64,000 bases of DNA from Papaver somniferum (GCF_003573695.1 NC_039368.1:16434360-16498359); one strand, 5' to 3'. Numbered from the stretch's first letter, positions 47,045-60,077 are shown. Program-made: numbers and translations. The notes: generated by a model not told the origin, from the letters alone.

Positions 47045-49060
47045 GAAATTAATAATTGGAAAAGAGTACCTTCAAAAGTACTAATTGGCCTCTGGTCAAG
47101 AAATTAACTTTAACAAGTCTGGTATCCTGTTTAGCAAAAAAAATCCCACAACATCTTAAACTGCAGCTTTCTAATATCCTTGATATTAGTAATAAGGATC
47201 TACGAGAAAAATATTTGGGTACCCCTACTGCTTTTAAAGCCTCTAAAATTCAAACCCATATGGGTATCTCCAGGCTATTGATGCTAGAATCTCTATCTAG
47301 CTCCATAAGCCTCTTTCCCAAGCTGCTAGAACTACTTTAATTAAGCATATTGGTCAATCCATCCCTCTTTATCAAATGAGAGCTTTCCTTATCCCCATAT
47401 ACCTTTGCAGGAAAATGGATTCTCATCTCTGTAAATTTTGGTGGGGGAAAACTCTTGACCCAAAAGATAGAAAGCTCCATATTTTGGGTTGGGACATTCT
47501 TTGCTCTCCTAAGTCTTAAGGAGGCCTTGGTTTTAGAAAAGCTGAGCTCAATAATCTCGCTATGCTTGCCAGAAATGCTTGGAGGATAATTGAGAACCTT
47601 GATTGTTTGCTCGCTTCTACTCTGAAAGCTAGATATTTCCCTAGAACTGATTTTTTGAATGCCAAGTGTCCTGCCAATTGTTCTTGAACTTGGAAATGTT
47701 TACATGCCATTATAGAACTTATCAAAACTTTTATCACTTGGATTGCTGGATATGGTCAATCCATTGACCCTTGGTGTGACAAATGGATTCCTTCTTTAGG
47801 ATCTGTTGTCCCCAACCCTTTGGTGCCTCCAAATCCAACTATAAAAGTTTCTTATTTTATTAATCATATTACCAGATCTTGGGATGTTGATAGATTAAAC
47901 ACCACTTTGATGATGCTTCTGCTAAGAAGATTATCACTAGTCCCTTAAGCCAGTGTTGCACTCCTGATATGAGGGCTTAGGATTTTTCAAAGAATGGTAT
48001 ATTTACCTCTAAATCTGCTTACTTGGGACATCGAGGGCTCAGGCCTTCTCCTTATAGTGCTCTTTGGAAGTGTATTTGGAAAATTAATGTTCCTTATAGA
48101 ATTCATATTTTCAGCTGGAAAGCTGCTAGAAATGCCTTACCTGCTAGAATTGTCCTTCATACTAGAATGCATATGAGTTATGTTGATTGTACTAGATGTA
48201 ATGATCCTTCTGAATATCGATTATGCATGCCTTAGTTCTTTTCCCTTTTGCTAGTCGTGTTTGGTTCTTATCCTCTTTCTGTGTCAACACTCAGGCTTTT
48301 AGTACTAAATCTTTCATGGATTGGGTGTTATTCTGGTTAGTTAATCCTGTCTTTAAACTCCCAGATGGGGATCAATGTCTCTTTGTTGCTATCCTTTGGT
48401 CCTTATGGAAAAGTAGAAATAACCTAGTGTTTCAGAACATCAAGGAGAATTACATTGTTGTCCTGATGAGAGCCAGAGCCATGTTATTAACTAGAAAATC
48501 TACTATTAGTGTTTCCACTATGGTACCTGGTAGTATAAGTGACAAATGGATGCCCCCACCAACTGGATGGATAAAATGCAACACAGATGGAGCTTATGAT
48601 GATATTTCTGGGAATAATGGTGCAGGATTTGTGATGAGAGACTTCACCAACACTGCTTCCTTTTGCGCCTCCATCGTCTTTCAAGTTGAGTCTGCTGAAG
48701 AAGCTGAAGCCAGAGCTATTTGGGCGGCCTTACAAAAAGCTGTGGAGCAAAAGCTTACTCATCTAATCATAGAAATTGATGCTCAGAGTCTAATCAATCA
48801 GTTTTCTGCCGGAGTGTTTGATGGGAACTCTAGAGCGGATGCTATCTTTAAGGATTCTTCCAAGTTTGTTGCTTGTTTGTTTATATTCCATCCACGCACT
48901 TGTAATTCTGTGGCTCATGAACTTTCCCTTTGGGCTAAGACAAACAATTTTACTATGTACTGGTCTGTTCCTCCAATATGGCTGATGCCTTTTGTTGAGG
49001 GGGATCATTATCTTTTTTGAAGGCCTTTGTCTATAAAAAAAATAATAATAAAAAAAATGC
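47045..49060 (+). mobile_element. 5'-truncated L1-type LINE, plus strand
   Basis: The sequence starts inside RT (NKSGILFSK-like and LREKYLGTP at about 47100-47230), continues through the thumb region (FWWGKTL-like at about 47440) and zf-RVT (KCIWKINVPYRIHIFSWKAA, about 48060-48200), then RNase H, and ends in an A-rich tail (CTATAAAAAAAATAATAAT) at about 49030-49060. Frames are broken before 48223. Its truncation point coincides with loss of the copia LTR. Confidence 0.85.
48223..49020 (+). CDS. LINE C-terminal fragment with RNase H (265 aa open frame)
   Basis: The frame covers the end of the zf-RVT region (VAILWSLWKSRNNLVFQ) and a complete plant-type RNase H domain: KCNTDGAYDD with the first catalytic Asp, AEEAEARAIWAAL with the Glu, IIEIDAQSLI with the second Asp, and CNSVAHELSLWA near the end. 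All the acidic positions are present. It is open by survival, not as an independent gene; the start codon is internal to the original ORF2. Confidence 0.8.
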   Translation: MHALVLFPFASRVWFLSSFCVNTQAFSTKSFMDWVLFWLVNPVFKLPDGDQCLFVAILWSLWKSRNNLVFQNIKENYIVVLMRARAMLLTRKSTISVSTMVPGSISDKWMPPPTGWIKCNTDGAYDDISGNNGAGFVMRDFTNTASFCASIVFQVESAEEAEARAIWAALQKAVEQKLTHLIIEIDAQSLINQFSAGVFDGNSRADAIFKDSSKFVACLFIFHPRTCNSVAHELSLWAKTNNFTMYWSVPPIWLMPFVEGDHYLF

Positions 49061-49479
49061 AAATGAATATCATGATGTTTGTCGAAGAACAACCAGTATA
49101 TATTCCGATGTTGCAATGACTAAATGACGATTCAAATGAGGATAGGCAACTAAAAAATACTTTATTCAGGTATTCACAACAAGATAAATGTTTTATGGGC
49201 GAGAATTTTACCATCAGCACGATCCTTTTTTTGTAACTATGTGCACTCCAACCAAAATTTCCAGGGTCCATTTCGCATTTCCCCCACACTTTGTGATAAA
49301 GATTATTGATCTGCTTCGTTACATATATATAATCTTCATTTCATTATCAAAATTACTATATGCCATAATCCTGAACAAAACGTTATTGCAGCCTTAAGGA
49401 TCCTAGGTTATGGCATGCCAACAAACCATAACTGAGTATATTTGTATATGAAAAACAACTGCATATATGTATCTTTTTC

Positions 49480-50160
49480 ATTATTTTGCGAAAAAACAAT
49501 TAATCATTTTCGTTCAATATTTTTACGAAAACCAACCAAGGAAGGTGTTAGAGAAATATTAGTCCAAAACAAGGAAATTGGCTTTCAAGGCATGATAGGT
49601 AGTCTTGATTGTATGCATTGGGTGTGGCAAGGATGCACTACTTTCTGAGCAGGTTAATATAAGGGTAGTTACGCAAAACTAATTGATTTCCTGTTGATAC
49701 TTATGATTGTTACATATGTCATGATATTTCCTTTCTTCTGGATTCACATAATGGCATAAATGTTTTTTATGAATCGCCTCTGTTTGAAGATTTAAAATAT
49801 GAAAGTTGTATTAAAGTTAATTTTACCATCAAGGGGAATCACTACACTCATGGGCATTATTTGACGGACTAAATTTATCCAAAATGGTCAACCTTATTTC
49901 AAGCGTACAATCATCCCCTTAATGACAAAGTTCGTCGTTTAACGAGGTATATATTTTAATAGGAAACAAACAGATTTAAGAAAAGATGTTGAACGTTCCT
50001 TTGGAATTTTGAAGAGGAAGTTCGCCATCGTTCATGGACCATATCGTGGTTTTAATCCTCATGAAATGCATAAAACTATACTCATGTGCATAATTTTGTA
50101 TAACATGGTAATTCAGGAAACCAGGTGTTATAAAACTTGGAATAATATCTAGATCAAGGT
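49480..50160 (+). pseudogene. PIF/Harbinger transposase (DDE_4 type) pseudogene
   Basis: The plus strand gives RKPTKEGVREILVQNKEIGF and GMIGSLDCMHWVWQGCTT, the typical start of plant Harbinger transposases, with the first catalytic Asp (SLDCMHW). Further on, in other frames, come HNGINVFYESPLFEDL (second DDE region), HYLTD then IYPKWSTLF, and RKDVERSFGILKRKFAIVHG with the last catalytic Glu, then IILYNMVIQE. Stops and frameshifts are frequent. No terminal repeats could be assigned. Confidence 0.85.
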
Positions 50161-51179
50161 TCGAGGACTGAAAGTTAACCATCAAGAGGTTTACTGAAAG
50201 GGACCATTCAAGTACGACTAATTACATTCGAAACCAAAATTTGTACGAGGAGGTAGAAAGTATCTGAAAATGCATCTTGGAGCTGAGTTTGAAAGATCAA
50301 ACTGGCACATGTGAAGATCAATTGGAAATATTTTACTATTTCAATTGTTATTTTGCATTAAATTTCTCAGTTTATATATGTAGTACGATTTCCAAATAAT
50401 TATAAAAATTCAAAACTTAAGCTCCATTTTACTTAAAATAACTATTACGTATAAATCTGAATCCTTATATATTAAATTGAAGTTCATACTATTAAAAATA
50501 ACTTTATTATTAAAAACACTTCAAACTAACCATTATATTTTACCGATCAATAAGTTTAATTTCACCACCTTCATCATCTTCCTCATCTTCATAGCTAGTA
50601 TTAGCAAATTGTTCATTTTGTTATTCCTTTTTTATTGTTTCTTTAACATGTTATAATCAATTTCCCACAGATAATTATACTACGTATACAGTACGTTGTT
50701 TGATTTAAAATCTTATGCTTTTCCAAATTGTTGAAATATTTTTCTTGAGAAAGATGAATTATTTTAGGCGCCTTTTTCAGGATCTTCCGATCAACTAATC
50801 TTTGTTTATGTTTGTTAGTCGACCATGTTAAAAATTAATCATAAGACTTTGTTTCTAATCTTTTTCAGGATCTTCATCAACTCGACCATGTTAAAAACAG
50901 GTCGAGATCCTTATTGAGTTAATTTTATCCATCGTATTGCTTCATTCCTTTCTACACCTTAAAAAAAAATTGGTACTGACAATGTTGAGATTTGGATTTG
51001 ATAGTAGGTTTGTTTGCAATGGCTAAGAATATGGCATATCAAAAGTATGCAGAATATTCTTCTGAAGGAGATATTGATTTTAGGTGGTATTGCAGGTTTC
51101 CAAATAAAATGATAGGGAAAATTGTCGACACCCAATTCACTTACCAGTTTTGCATAAAGTGAATTAACTGTAAAGACCC
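50161..51179. other. No supported gene (1 kb)
   Basis: Very AT-rich DNA without coding signal. It contains a duplicated CTTTTTCAGGATCTTC word near 50772 and 50860 with CGACCATGTTAAAAA copies around 50820-50900. It may be the 3' part of the Harbinger element. Confidence 0.35.
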
Positions 51180-52640
51180 CTGTTCAGTTGAGTCTTCATC
51201 TTCTCGTGTCTGGCAATCCATCCCTTGCTGGTGGGTTGTCTCCAATTACGGTGAGAAGTTCCACATAATCTTCCACTTCTGAAGTATGAAGTACTCTCTT
51301 GAAAACAAACTTCCAATTACCCTCCGAAGATATCATGTCTGCTAACTTGACGTTTTTATCTCTTGATAATATATACAAATTTGGATAAACAGTTTCCAGA
51401 GGGAGTTGTCCACACCATATGTCATTCCAAAAAGAAATGACTCTACCTGAATGTAAAAACAATGTGCAGTTCTCATTGATTAAGCCTGTCGTTTCAGCAA
51501 TGCTCCTCCAACAAGATACCCCATAGGATTGTGTTATTTCTCCGGGATTCCAAAAGGAGAAATCAGCTCCATATTTGTCTTCTATAATTTCGTACCAAAG
51601 TTTATTCTTTTCGATACCATACCTCTAACACCATTTAACCAATAGTGCTTAGTTCATTAACTTAAGATTGCAAACTCCAAGTCCACCTCTCTCTTTAGTT
51701 GGACGGACCATGTCCCAGTTTACTAAATGAGATGTCTTTTCACCATCCTTGTACTCCCACAAAAAATTGCGCATCTTCTTTTCTAGGATTTTGATAACTG
51801 AAGCAGGGGACCTAAACAACGAAAAATAATAAGTGGGAAGAGAAGACAAGATACACTTTAAAAGAACCAGTTTACCTCCTCTTGATAAATATATTCTTCT
51901 CCAAACAGATAATCTAGCATCAAACTTCTCTAAAATTGGATCCCAAATTACTTTCGAGCCAGACTTTGCACCAAGAGGCATCCCCAGATACATAAAAGGT
52001 AAGCAATCAGTTGAATAACCAAATTCTTCAGCCCAGATAGCCAAGTTAGGTACATCTCCAACAACAATAAGTCTAGTTTTAGATGTATTTACCTTTAGAC
52101 CAACAATGAATTCAAAGCAACGTAATGCAGAGAACAAGTTATGTAACTCTTCCTTGTTATTATCCACAAAGAAAATAGTATCATCTGCATAATGAAAGTG
52201 ATTGACTATGATGCTTGTGGGTGAAACCGAGAAGCCACTGAATAAACTTTGATTATCCGTCCTATCCATGAATCTCGAAAAACCTTTCATAGCAATATTA
52301 AACAAAAGAGGAGAAACCGGACAACCTTGTGTAACACCTCTTGTACTTGTAAAGTAGCCGAAGGAAGACCCATTAATAAGAACCGAGAAGGAAGAAGTAG
52401 AGTAACAAAACCTCAACCACTCACACCATTTCCTACCAAAACCCATTTGTTGTAATACCATTTCGAGATATCTCCAGTTGGATTGTTGGATGACATAATT
52501 GTTGAACAACTGAAATAAGAGCGAGCGACTTCGTCTCAACCGCTGGAAATATAGACTTGGCCGAGAGACCAAACCTATACTGCTCGATATAAACTTGACC
52601 TCGATGGACAAATATTGAGTGAAAATTGGCATCCATAGGA
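51180..52640 (-). pseudogene. L1-type LINE reverse transcriptase fragment
   Basis: The 327-residue minus-strand frame at 52632-51649 has the RT blocks GVTQGCPVSPLLFNIAM, FHYADDTIFFVDN (intact catalytic YADD), GLKVNTSKTRLIV, YLGMPLGAKSG, LSRGGKLVLLKCILSSLPTYY and RNFLWEYKDGEK. A second frame at 51462-51196 continues into SGRVISFWNDIWCG. The first ~35 residues are out of register with RT, suggesting a frameshift. zf-RVT and RNase H are missing at the 3' side, unusual for LINEs, which are normally cut at the 5' end. Confidence 0.85.
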
Positions 52641-53328
52641 AGAGGCCTAAGTAACAGGATTTGTTCTCGTAGTAACTGCCGTTAATATAATCCAGAAATA
52701 TTTAGTGTCGTTCTGTTTTTGAAAACAGATGTTAATTTGTTCTGTTCGTGACTTGGTGTTAAATTTGCAACGCCATTCAGACAGACCGTTAGTAATGTTG
52801 TAGTTTAGCAATTGTCGTTGTCTTAAACCCGACAAGCGATTTGTATAATTCGTATCTATGATTCAAGAAAACACATAAAAACAAAATTGTGGTCTTGAGC
52901 GACATGCAATACGTGCATAAATCAATACGGGCCCCTTCAAGTGAGGCATCCCCTTGCGTACGAAGGTACAATTCAAGAAAAGGTTGTGACCTCCCTTGAG
53001 TGCACGCATACAAGACATAAGACGAGAATACACTACTTTCCAGCTTCGCAAATAAGTAAGGGTCAGGATATGATTTTCCGTATAGCTTATTTTGGTCCCC
53101 TAGCTCGCAATTCCACCCTTAAATGTTGTTCTTACAATTTTATCAGCCTTGGATTAGATTCATTTTTTCGGCAGCGTATCCATTTCCTGAGTCATCCGGC
53201 CCTGCATCAAGAAGGGATTACGAGAGAAATAAAAGAGTTCGTGGGAAATGAATAGTAGTAGTCATAAGGTGTGGTCATGTGGGACTAGATCTATGGAGAG
53301 AAAAGATAATGACTCTGAAAAGTAGTAT
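52641..53328. other. No supported gene
   Basis: The frame 52941-53255 shows no domain and has atypical composition. No structure was noticed beyond the target site of the following copia element. Confidence 0.4.
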
Positions 53329-53938
53329 CGTTGGAAAACGATTAATAAAAAAATAATTTTTTAAAGTTTTAATAAAAAATCATAATTTATTGTTTTTTTT
53401 TTGTGAATCAAACTTTTTAATCCCACATTGTGGAGTTTCCAATTTTTAGTAGTTTTAAGAAACTATATAAACTTATTAGTCCCACATTGTGGAGTTTCCA
53501 CTTCTTAAATTGTTTTATTCCATTATATAAAGAAATTCACTACTTTTGTAAAATCGATGGGAAAGGGGTTGCTCTATATTTTATAGCGTTTCTTAAGAGT
53601 TCGCGATTTTCCTTAACGGTTTTTCGGAGTTGCGAAGCTCAAGTTGAGCATCTACTACATATGCTAATAGTAGGTGTAGTAGGGTGTTTTATCCTGGAGA
53701 TATCCGTCCTGTGAGGGCTATAGCATCACTCTTGAGTGTAGCCGGGCGCTAATGTCTTAAGGGCAACATGTTGAACACGTGACTCACTCTGTTTTTCCAA
53801 AGTTTTGCCTTGTTGCTGTTGTGGAGATATGAGAAGCTCATTCGTTTCGTCAATCGATCAATTCCATTATAAAGGAGATAAGTATCAATAACTTTTGCTT
53901 ATTTGATTTTTTCTTTATTTTAATTATTGCACCCAACA
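53329..53938 (+). mobile_element. 5' LTR (610 bp) of copia element
   Basis: It matches 58401-59028 with a few substitutions and small indels. It begins CGTTGGAAAACG (T to C at base one) and ends GCACCCAACA. Flanking AGTAT (53324-53328) pairs with AGTAC after the 3' LTR as a 5-bp target duplication with one mismatch. It lacks a short GACCCCTAAGGG segment present in the 3' LTR. Confidence 0.9.
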
Positions 53939-56900
53939 ATCTTAAGACATTAGAATTTGTAATAATTGAAAATGGTTGGTTGGTTTGTGAATCATGGATG
54001 TTAATTGTGGAGTGAAAAACAAAAACAATTTTTTTGGTCAGCTGTAGAGTTTCGAGATTATATATTAACCTAGAAGGAATTTCGATGAACCCTTTTGACA
54101 CAACGTAGTAGACATCCTGATAGTTACCCACGTAAAATTTCAGAATTTTTGGAGTTGTAAAAGTATTTTTTTGATATTTTACAAAACAGACAAATGTTCC
54201 TGAAAAATTCTGACGGGCAAACTTTTGTTGTTAACTAAAGTATTTTTTTTATGGGGTAATCATAAGTTTTTTGATATGGTGGTTCAAACGAAGTTTGTAA
54301 ATATAGATATTATCTTCAAAACTCATATTTTATCTTCCGTTTCGGAACTAAGATTTGTGAGATGTGGTGTATTAGGTGATTGGGAAATTACCGTGTCCGT
54401 GGTCAGAGTATAAACGAAGATTGTGACATGAAATTGAAAAGGAACATGGCTACCAGGCGCATGTGGATGAACACAAGTCTTCCAAAGCTGGAAAAGGCGA
54501 GAACATCAAACACAACTCTAAGCGTAGTCTTCATAAGAAAGGTATGTTTCGTAAAACTGAATCCGGCATTACTTTAATTAAAGGTGATTGTTATGTTTGT
54601 AAAATTCCTGGCCATACGGCAGTAAAGTGTAGACAACATAAAACCTTAATAAGTAAAAAGTTAATGCTAATTTAGTTGAAACAAATTAGAACGAGTTCAT
54701 TGACATGATGTCGGAAGTTATTTTAATAACCAATGTGAGAGACTGGTGGGTGGACTCTGGAGCCACTAAGTATGTTTGTTGAAACAGAGACCTGTTCACC
54801 TCTTATCAGAGGATAAGGGATGTCGAAAACTCTATATGAGTAACTCATCTGCGACAGAGGTTGCATAAAAGGGAAAGGTCGAGAAGCTCATATCTGTAAT
54901 ATTCTCACACTGAATGAAGTTTTCATGTTCCGAGCATATGAAATAAATTGTATCTTGTTCTCTTGAAGATGGTAAAAGATTGAAGATCTTAATTAAATGT
55001 GGAAAACTTGTTATAACTAAGGGTATTGATTTTTAGGCAACAGTTATAGGACTTAGGGTCTATATAAGTTTGAAGGAAAATCTGATGAAGTGAACATAGT
55101 TGATTCTTGTGCTTTCTTTTGTGTGTCTTTGAATGTTTTGCATGGTAGACTTGGAACCGTAAAATTATAAGTCAATGTATAAACTGCCTAGCATAGGCTT
55201 CGTACCCAAATTTAGTTTGGATCTTGAACACAAAAGTGAAATGAATATGCTAAAATCTTTTAGCACAAATGTTCATAGTAATTCTAATCCCTTAGAATTA
55301 ATTCAGTTAGGCCTAGTTGACATGAGTTCAACCCAAAACCACTATGGTAAAAGATGGTTTATAACTTCGTAGATGATTGTACGAGGTACTATCTTGTATA
55401 ATTGCTTAGGGATAAGGATGATGCCTTAGAAGCCTTAAGATGTATAAACTTGAAGTTGAAAACCAATTAGAAGCCTTGAACATATTAATTGTATCCTTAA
55501 GAGATCATAATTACCATGTTGATTAGTTCAGGATTACCTGCGGTCTTGTGGGAGGAGGAAGTCCTCTTAACTAGTATATCCTGAATATAGTACCCTTAAG
55601 GATCAGATGAAACTCCATATGATTTATGGAAAGGTAGATGACCTTCTTATGAATATGTCAAAGTGTGGGGGTGTTTGACTAAGATTTCATTCCTCTTCCT
55701 AGAAGAACTAGATAGAAACCAAAAATGTGATTGTGTCTTCATATAAGGTATGCTGAGTATACTTCTACATATAGATTTTTGGTTGTGTGTTCTGATTTTT
55801 CATACTTTGGTGTGATTTTTCTGACTTTGTTGTGAATACTATTACATAATCTAGGGATGCTGAGTTCTTTGAACATGTTTATTCTTAAACCTGTACCTCA
55901 TTAGAGATGTGTTGTTGATCCCCTAGATTTATTTTCAAATAGTCAGAACTTATCTTAAAGGAAGATGAAGTTAAGGTTGAGCCTAAGAGAAGTAAAACAA
56001 TTAGACTTGAGACTTCTTATGAAGCCGACTTCATAACATGCCTAGCGTAGTCTAAGCCCTGGACTTGTAAAGAAGCCTTGATATCTACTGAAACCCCATT
56101 CTGGTAAGAAGCTTCATTTAGTGAAATGGACTCAGTCCGTCGGAACCTGACTTGGGAGGTTTATAGTTTACCTCCAGAGAGTAAGACCATGAGATGTAAA
56201 TGAGTCTTTAAGAGGAAACATTAGGTATATGGAACTGTAGAAAAATATTAGGCTAAGTTGGTAGCTAAAGGCTATAAACTAAAAGAAGGTGTATATTTCC
56301 TTGATTCTTATTCACATGTGACGAGATTTACTTACGTTGAGATGCTAATTGTTATTGTTGTCATAAACAAATTAGAGATACATCAGATGGATGTTAAGAC
56401 AGCTTTTCTAAAATCGTGAATTAGATAAAGAAATTTACATAGACCAACCTGAGGACTTTGTAGTGAAAGGTTATGATGACAAAGTTTGTAAGTTGAACAA
56501 AATTTTGTATGGTTTATAAAATAAGCACGTAAACAGTGACATGGAAAATTTGATCATGTGATAATGTGTAGTGGATTTAAGTTAATGAATCTGACAAGTA
56601 TATTTACAAGTAACTTGTTAAGGATGCCTGTGTGATTGTATGCTTGTATGTTGATGATATGCTTATACTTGATACAAACATAGATGTGATTAATTCCACT
56701 AAAAACATGCGCTGAATGAGAACGTTGACTTGAAAGACTTAGGCCCTGTTGATGTAATCTTAGGGATGAGGATTAGAAAATAATCTAACATATGTAGTCT
56801 TAGTCATTCTCATTATGTTGAATTTGTGCTTAAGAGATACAATCAGTGTGATTGTAAGCCTGCTTGTACTCCGTACGATTATTCTTGTAGACTCAAGAAA

Positions 56901-58400
56901 AAAGGTATGGAGTATCTTAACTTGAATACTCAAGAGTTATAGGATGTCTGATGAATTTAATGAACTGTAAGAGTCCAGACATTGCCTATATTGTGAGTAA
57001 GTTAAGTAGATATATTGTAGTCCAGAGCAATAGCATTCAGATGCACTAGTAGAGTATTATGGTACCTAAAATACTCTATTACCTTTTATTTGATTTATGA
57101 AAGGTATCTTGCTGTCCTTGAGGACTTTGTGATGTAAACTGGATAGTTGACTCAGAGGAGTCTAAGTCTACGAGTGGATATGTTTCACTCTAGCAGGAGG
57201 TTTGTTTTGGAAGATTTACAAACAAACATATATTGCTCAATTCATTATGGAATCTGAGAGTATTGAGTTAGATAAAGCACGAGAGGGGGCGAGTGCCTAA
57301 GATGCTTTTTAGAAGACATTCCTCTCTGGCATAGGCCTGTGCCAGCTATATCTATATACTGTGTTAGCCAAGCTATAATAGCTAAAGCTGAAAATAACTA
57401 ATCTCAATGGCGTTATTTCCATTGATTGGATAAAGTCCAAGGAGAATATCGCGCAACCTTTGACGAAAGGTTATCCAAGAGATAGTTAGAAACATCGAGG
57501 GGGGGCTTAAGCTCATAAATTAAACTTGCCATGAAGGATACTCAACCTTGCTGACTGGAGATCCCAAGATCAAGGTTTCGAATGAGACAACTAATTTGTG
57601 GTGGGTAAAGGTAAACACTATCAGAGAATTTTATTCTCTGTCCCTTCCCTATGGTGTAGACGTGATAGTGTGACTGCATGTGAAGGATGACTTTTAAGAA
57701 GTCTTAATGAGTTCTATAGTTTCAATTTAAGATTGAAGTGGGGTGTAGCAGTAACACTCTTTATGGAAACTCACCTATCTGAATGAGGAAGTGGGCCGCT
57801 TCCTATGAGAATATGAGCTTTGATTCTCTAGAGCATTCTGAGAAACAGGATATGTCCAGGGCCAAATTGGACAAAACGGCACGAGCTTGGCAGCAATCTT
57901 GGAGATATCACCCGTGGTTGTTATCGCGAATTACATCAAATGCTAGCAGTTCAAGACATAGTTCACTGTCTCTAGCAAGTAATTCCGGTAATATCTCACT
58001 AAGCAAAGGTTCAAGACCTCATGGACACCTCTGCCTAAAATGGTATTTCCTGCGCTTTTTATGTGATTTTCGTTTTGATGGTTTTGGTATTACTGGAACT
58101 TAGGACCTAAAGGTCACTAAGGGTTCACTAGTTCATGCTTTTTCACTTTGGTGAAAGATACCTATAGTCTCACCATGTGAGAACTAAAGATGAAAGCTCT
58201 CAATACTATTATGATTTATGCAATCCATAGTATGACCCTGGGGTCAACACACTTTTGTGTGAGGGAGAGGACGTAGAAATGACTAGTATGATTTCAACAC
58301 TTGCACGATCAGTCTGTTTGGATCGTGAGGTTGGGATGTTGATTTACCAAGATCTATCTGTGTTTTCATGTTTTATTGAGTTTTCATTCATGTGGGGGAT
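53939..58400 (+). pseudogene. Ty1/copia gag-pol, heavily decayed
   Basis: Plus-strand pieces appear in canonical order: gag zinc knuckle CYVCKIPGHTAVKC (CX2CX4HX4C, about 54588-54633), protease WWVDSGATKYVC (about 54738-54770), integrase-side LVDMSSTQNHYGKRWFITS (about 55310-55370), RT HQMDVKTAFL and LDKEIYIDQPEDF (about 56380-56460), the RT active site YVDDM (56647-56661), and RNase H SKSTSGYVF (about 57160). Integrase before RT identifies Ty1/copia. Almost every segment carries stops or frameshifts, so no protein can be made. No TGGTATCA-type primer site follows the 5' LTR. Confidence 0.9.
58390..58400 (+). other. Polypurine tract
   Basis: ATGTGGGGGAT immediately precedes the TGTTGG start of the 3' LTR. 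Confidence 0.75.
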
Positions 58401-59028
58401 TGTTGGAAAACGATTAATAAAAAAATAATTTTTTAAAGTTTTAATAAAAAATTATAATTTATTGTTTTCTTTTGTGAATGAAACTTTTTAGTCCCACATT
58501 GTGGAGTTTCCAATTTTTAGTAGTTTTAAGAAACTATATAAACTTTTAGTCCCACGGGGAGTTTCTTCTTAATTGTTTATTCCATTATATAAAGAAATTC
58601 ACTACTTTTGTAAAATCGATGGGAAAGGGCTTGCTCTATATTTTAGAGGGACCCCTAAGGGAAGATATTTTATAGCGTTTCTTAAGAGTTCGCGATTTTC
58701 CTTAACGGTTTTTTCGGAGTTGCCAAGCTTAAGTTGAGCATCTACTACATATGCTAATAGTAGGTGTAGTAGGGTGTTTTATCCTGGAGATATCCGTCCT
58801 GTGAGGGCTATAGCATCACTCTTGAGTGTAGCCGGGCGCTAATGTCTTAAGGGAAACGTGTTGAACACGTGACTCACTCTGTTTTTCCAAAGTTTTGCCT
58901 TGTTGCTGTTGTGGAGATATGAGAAGCTCGTTCGTTTCGTCAATCGATCAATTCCATTATAAAGGAGATAAGTATCAATAACTTTTGCTTATTTGATTTT
59001 TTCTTTATTTTAATTATTGCACCCGACA
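58401..59028 (+). mobile_element. 3' LTR (628 bp) of copia element
   Basis: It starts TGTTGGAAAACG and ends GCACCCGACA, matching 53329-53938. It is followed by AGTAC. Both LTRs hold a GTGTAGTAGGGTG word and a GTAGCCGGGCGC word in the middle. Confidence 0.9.
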
Positions 59029-60077
59029 AGTACTTGTCGAGGGACCTCCATCCTCTTTCAATCTGGGTTGTTGTTGTATGTCTCTCATCCCTATATACCG
59101 TGCCTTATGTCTCTATCTCTCTCCATGTCTACCTCGCTATCATATATGGTCTGATTACTCAATTGGACGATAGTACTTGTCGCCACTACCGACTTCTGCA
59201 TATTCCAATTCCTTGATTTTCATCTGCACATCCAAACCAGGCACATGAATTAGAAGGCAGTATTTGGTGAAAAAGCTCCCCATCAAGTATTAAATAGTCT
59301 GGACTTCGGAGTGATCTAAAGGGTTGGGCTTATGCAGCAGTTTCAGTAAGGTTTTGGGTTCTAAACCCAATCCATTCTCATGGTTAATTACTGGGCTGAA
59401 ATGCTTGTGATGATCTGTGAGGGTGGTTTGCACGGATATGAACTCTGCAAATTATGGAAGGTAGGAACCCGAAGCCGCGGGCGGTGAAATAAGGGTGCGC
59501 GATTGTGGCGTTGCTTGATATTCTTCCTATAGTTGCGTAATCCTGGAGGGATCGAGAGAGCCTGCATTCGGGAAGCGGCCCTAAAGATGACTAGCCACAT
59601 AAGCTTCGTGTTCCAGCAGCTAATGGGACCGATGTCATTTTAGACCACGACCACCAAGTCTCTTCACTCCGCAGGAAATGAAGCTGGAGCGGTAGCAGGA
59701 AATAGAACGAGAATTGGGAAACGGTGCAGGTAAGAACTCTAACAGAGATGAAAGCTAGGATTCTTTTCAAGCTCTAACCTGCTTTCCCTGGCATCCTTGG
59801 CTGAATGTGGATTATGCTTTCCTGAGTTTTCAGAAGTTTAGAACTCAAAATCTAGTTGAGCACAGGGAAATGTTTTTTGGTACAAAAGAGATGAGATGCA
59901 TATAACGTTGGTACATTTATTTATCAGTTCCACTACATTTTGCTGCTTTTAGTTCATACATCTGAATGTTGGATTTCTGCTATCATTATTGTTGTTGTGA
60001 TCATTATATGTCAAAGTACACATTCATTATTATTCATATTCTTTAACCTATATATTGCAGCTGTCTGTTGTCCGAAA
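59029..60077. other. No supported gene; 3' side of GH17 gene
   Basis: No coding signal. The segment includes the downstream region of the minus-strand GH17 gene. Short frames at 59034-59216 and 59388-59600 have no domain. Confidence 0.4.
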
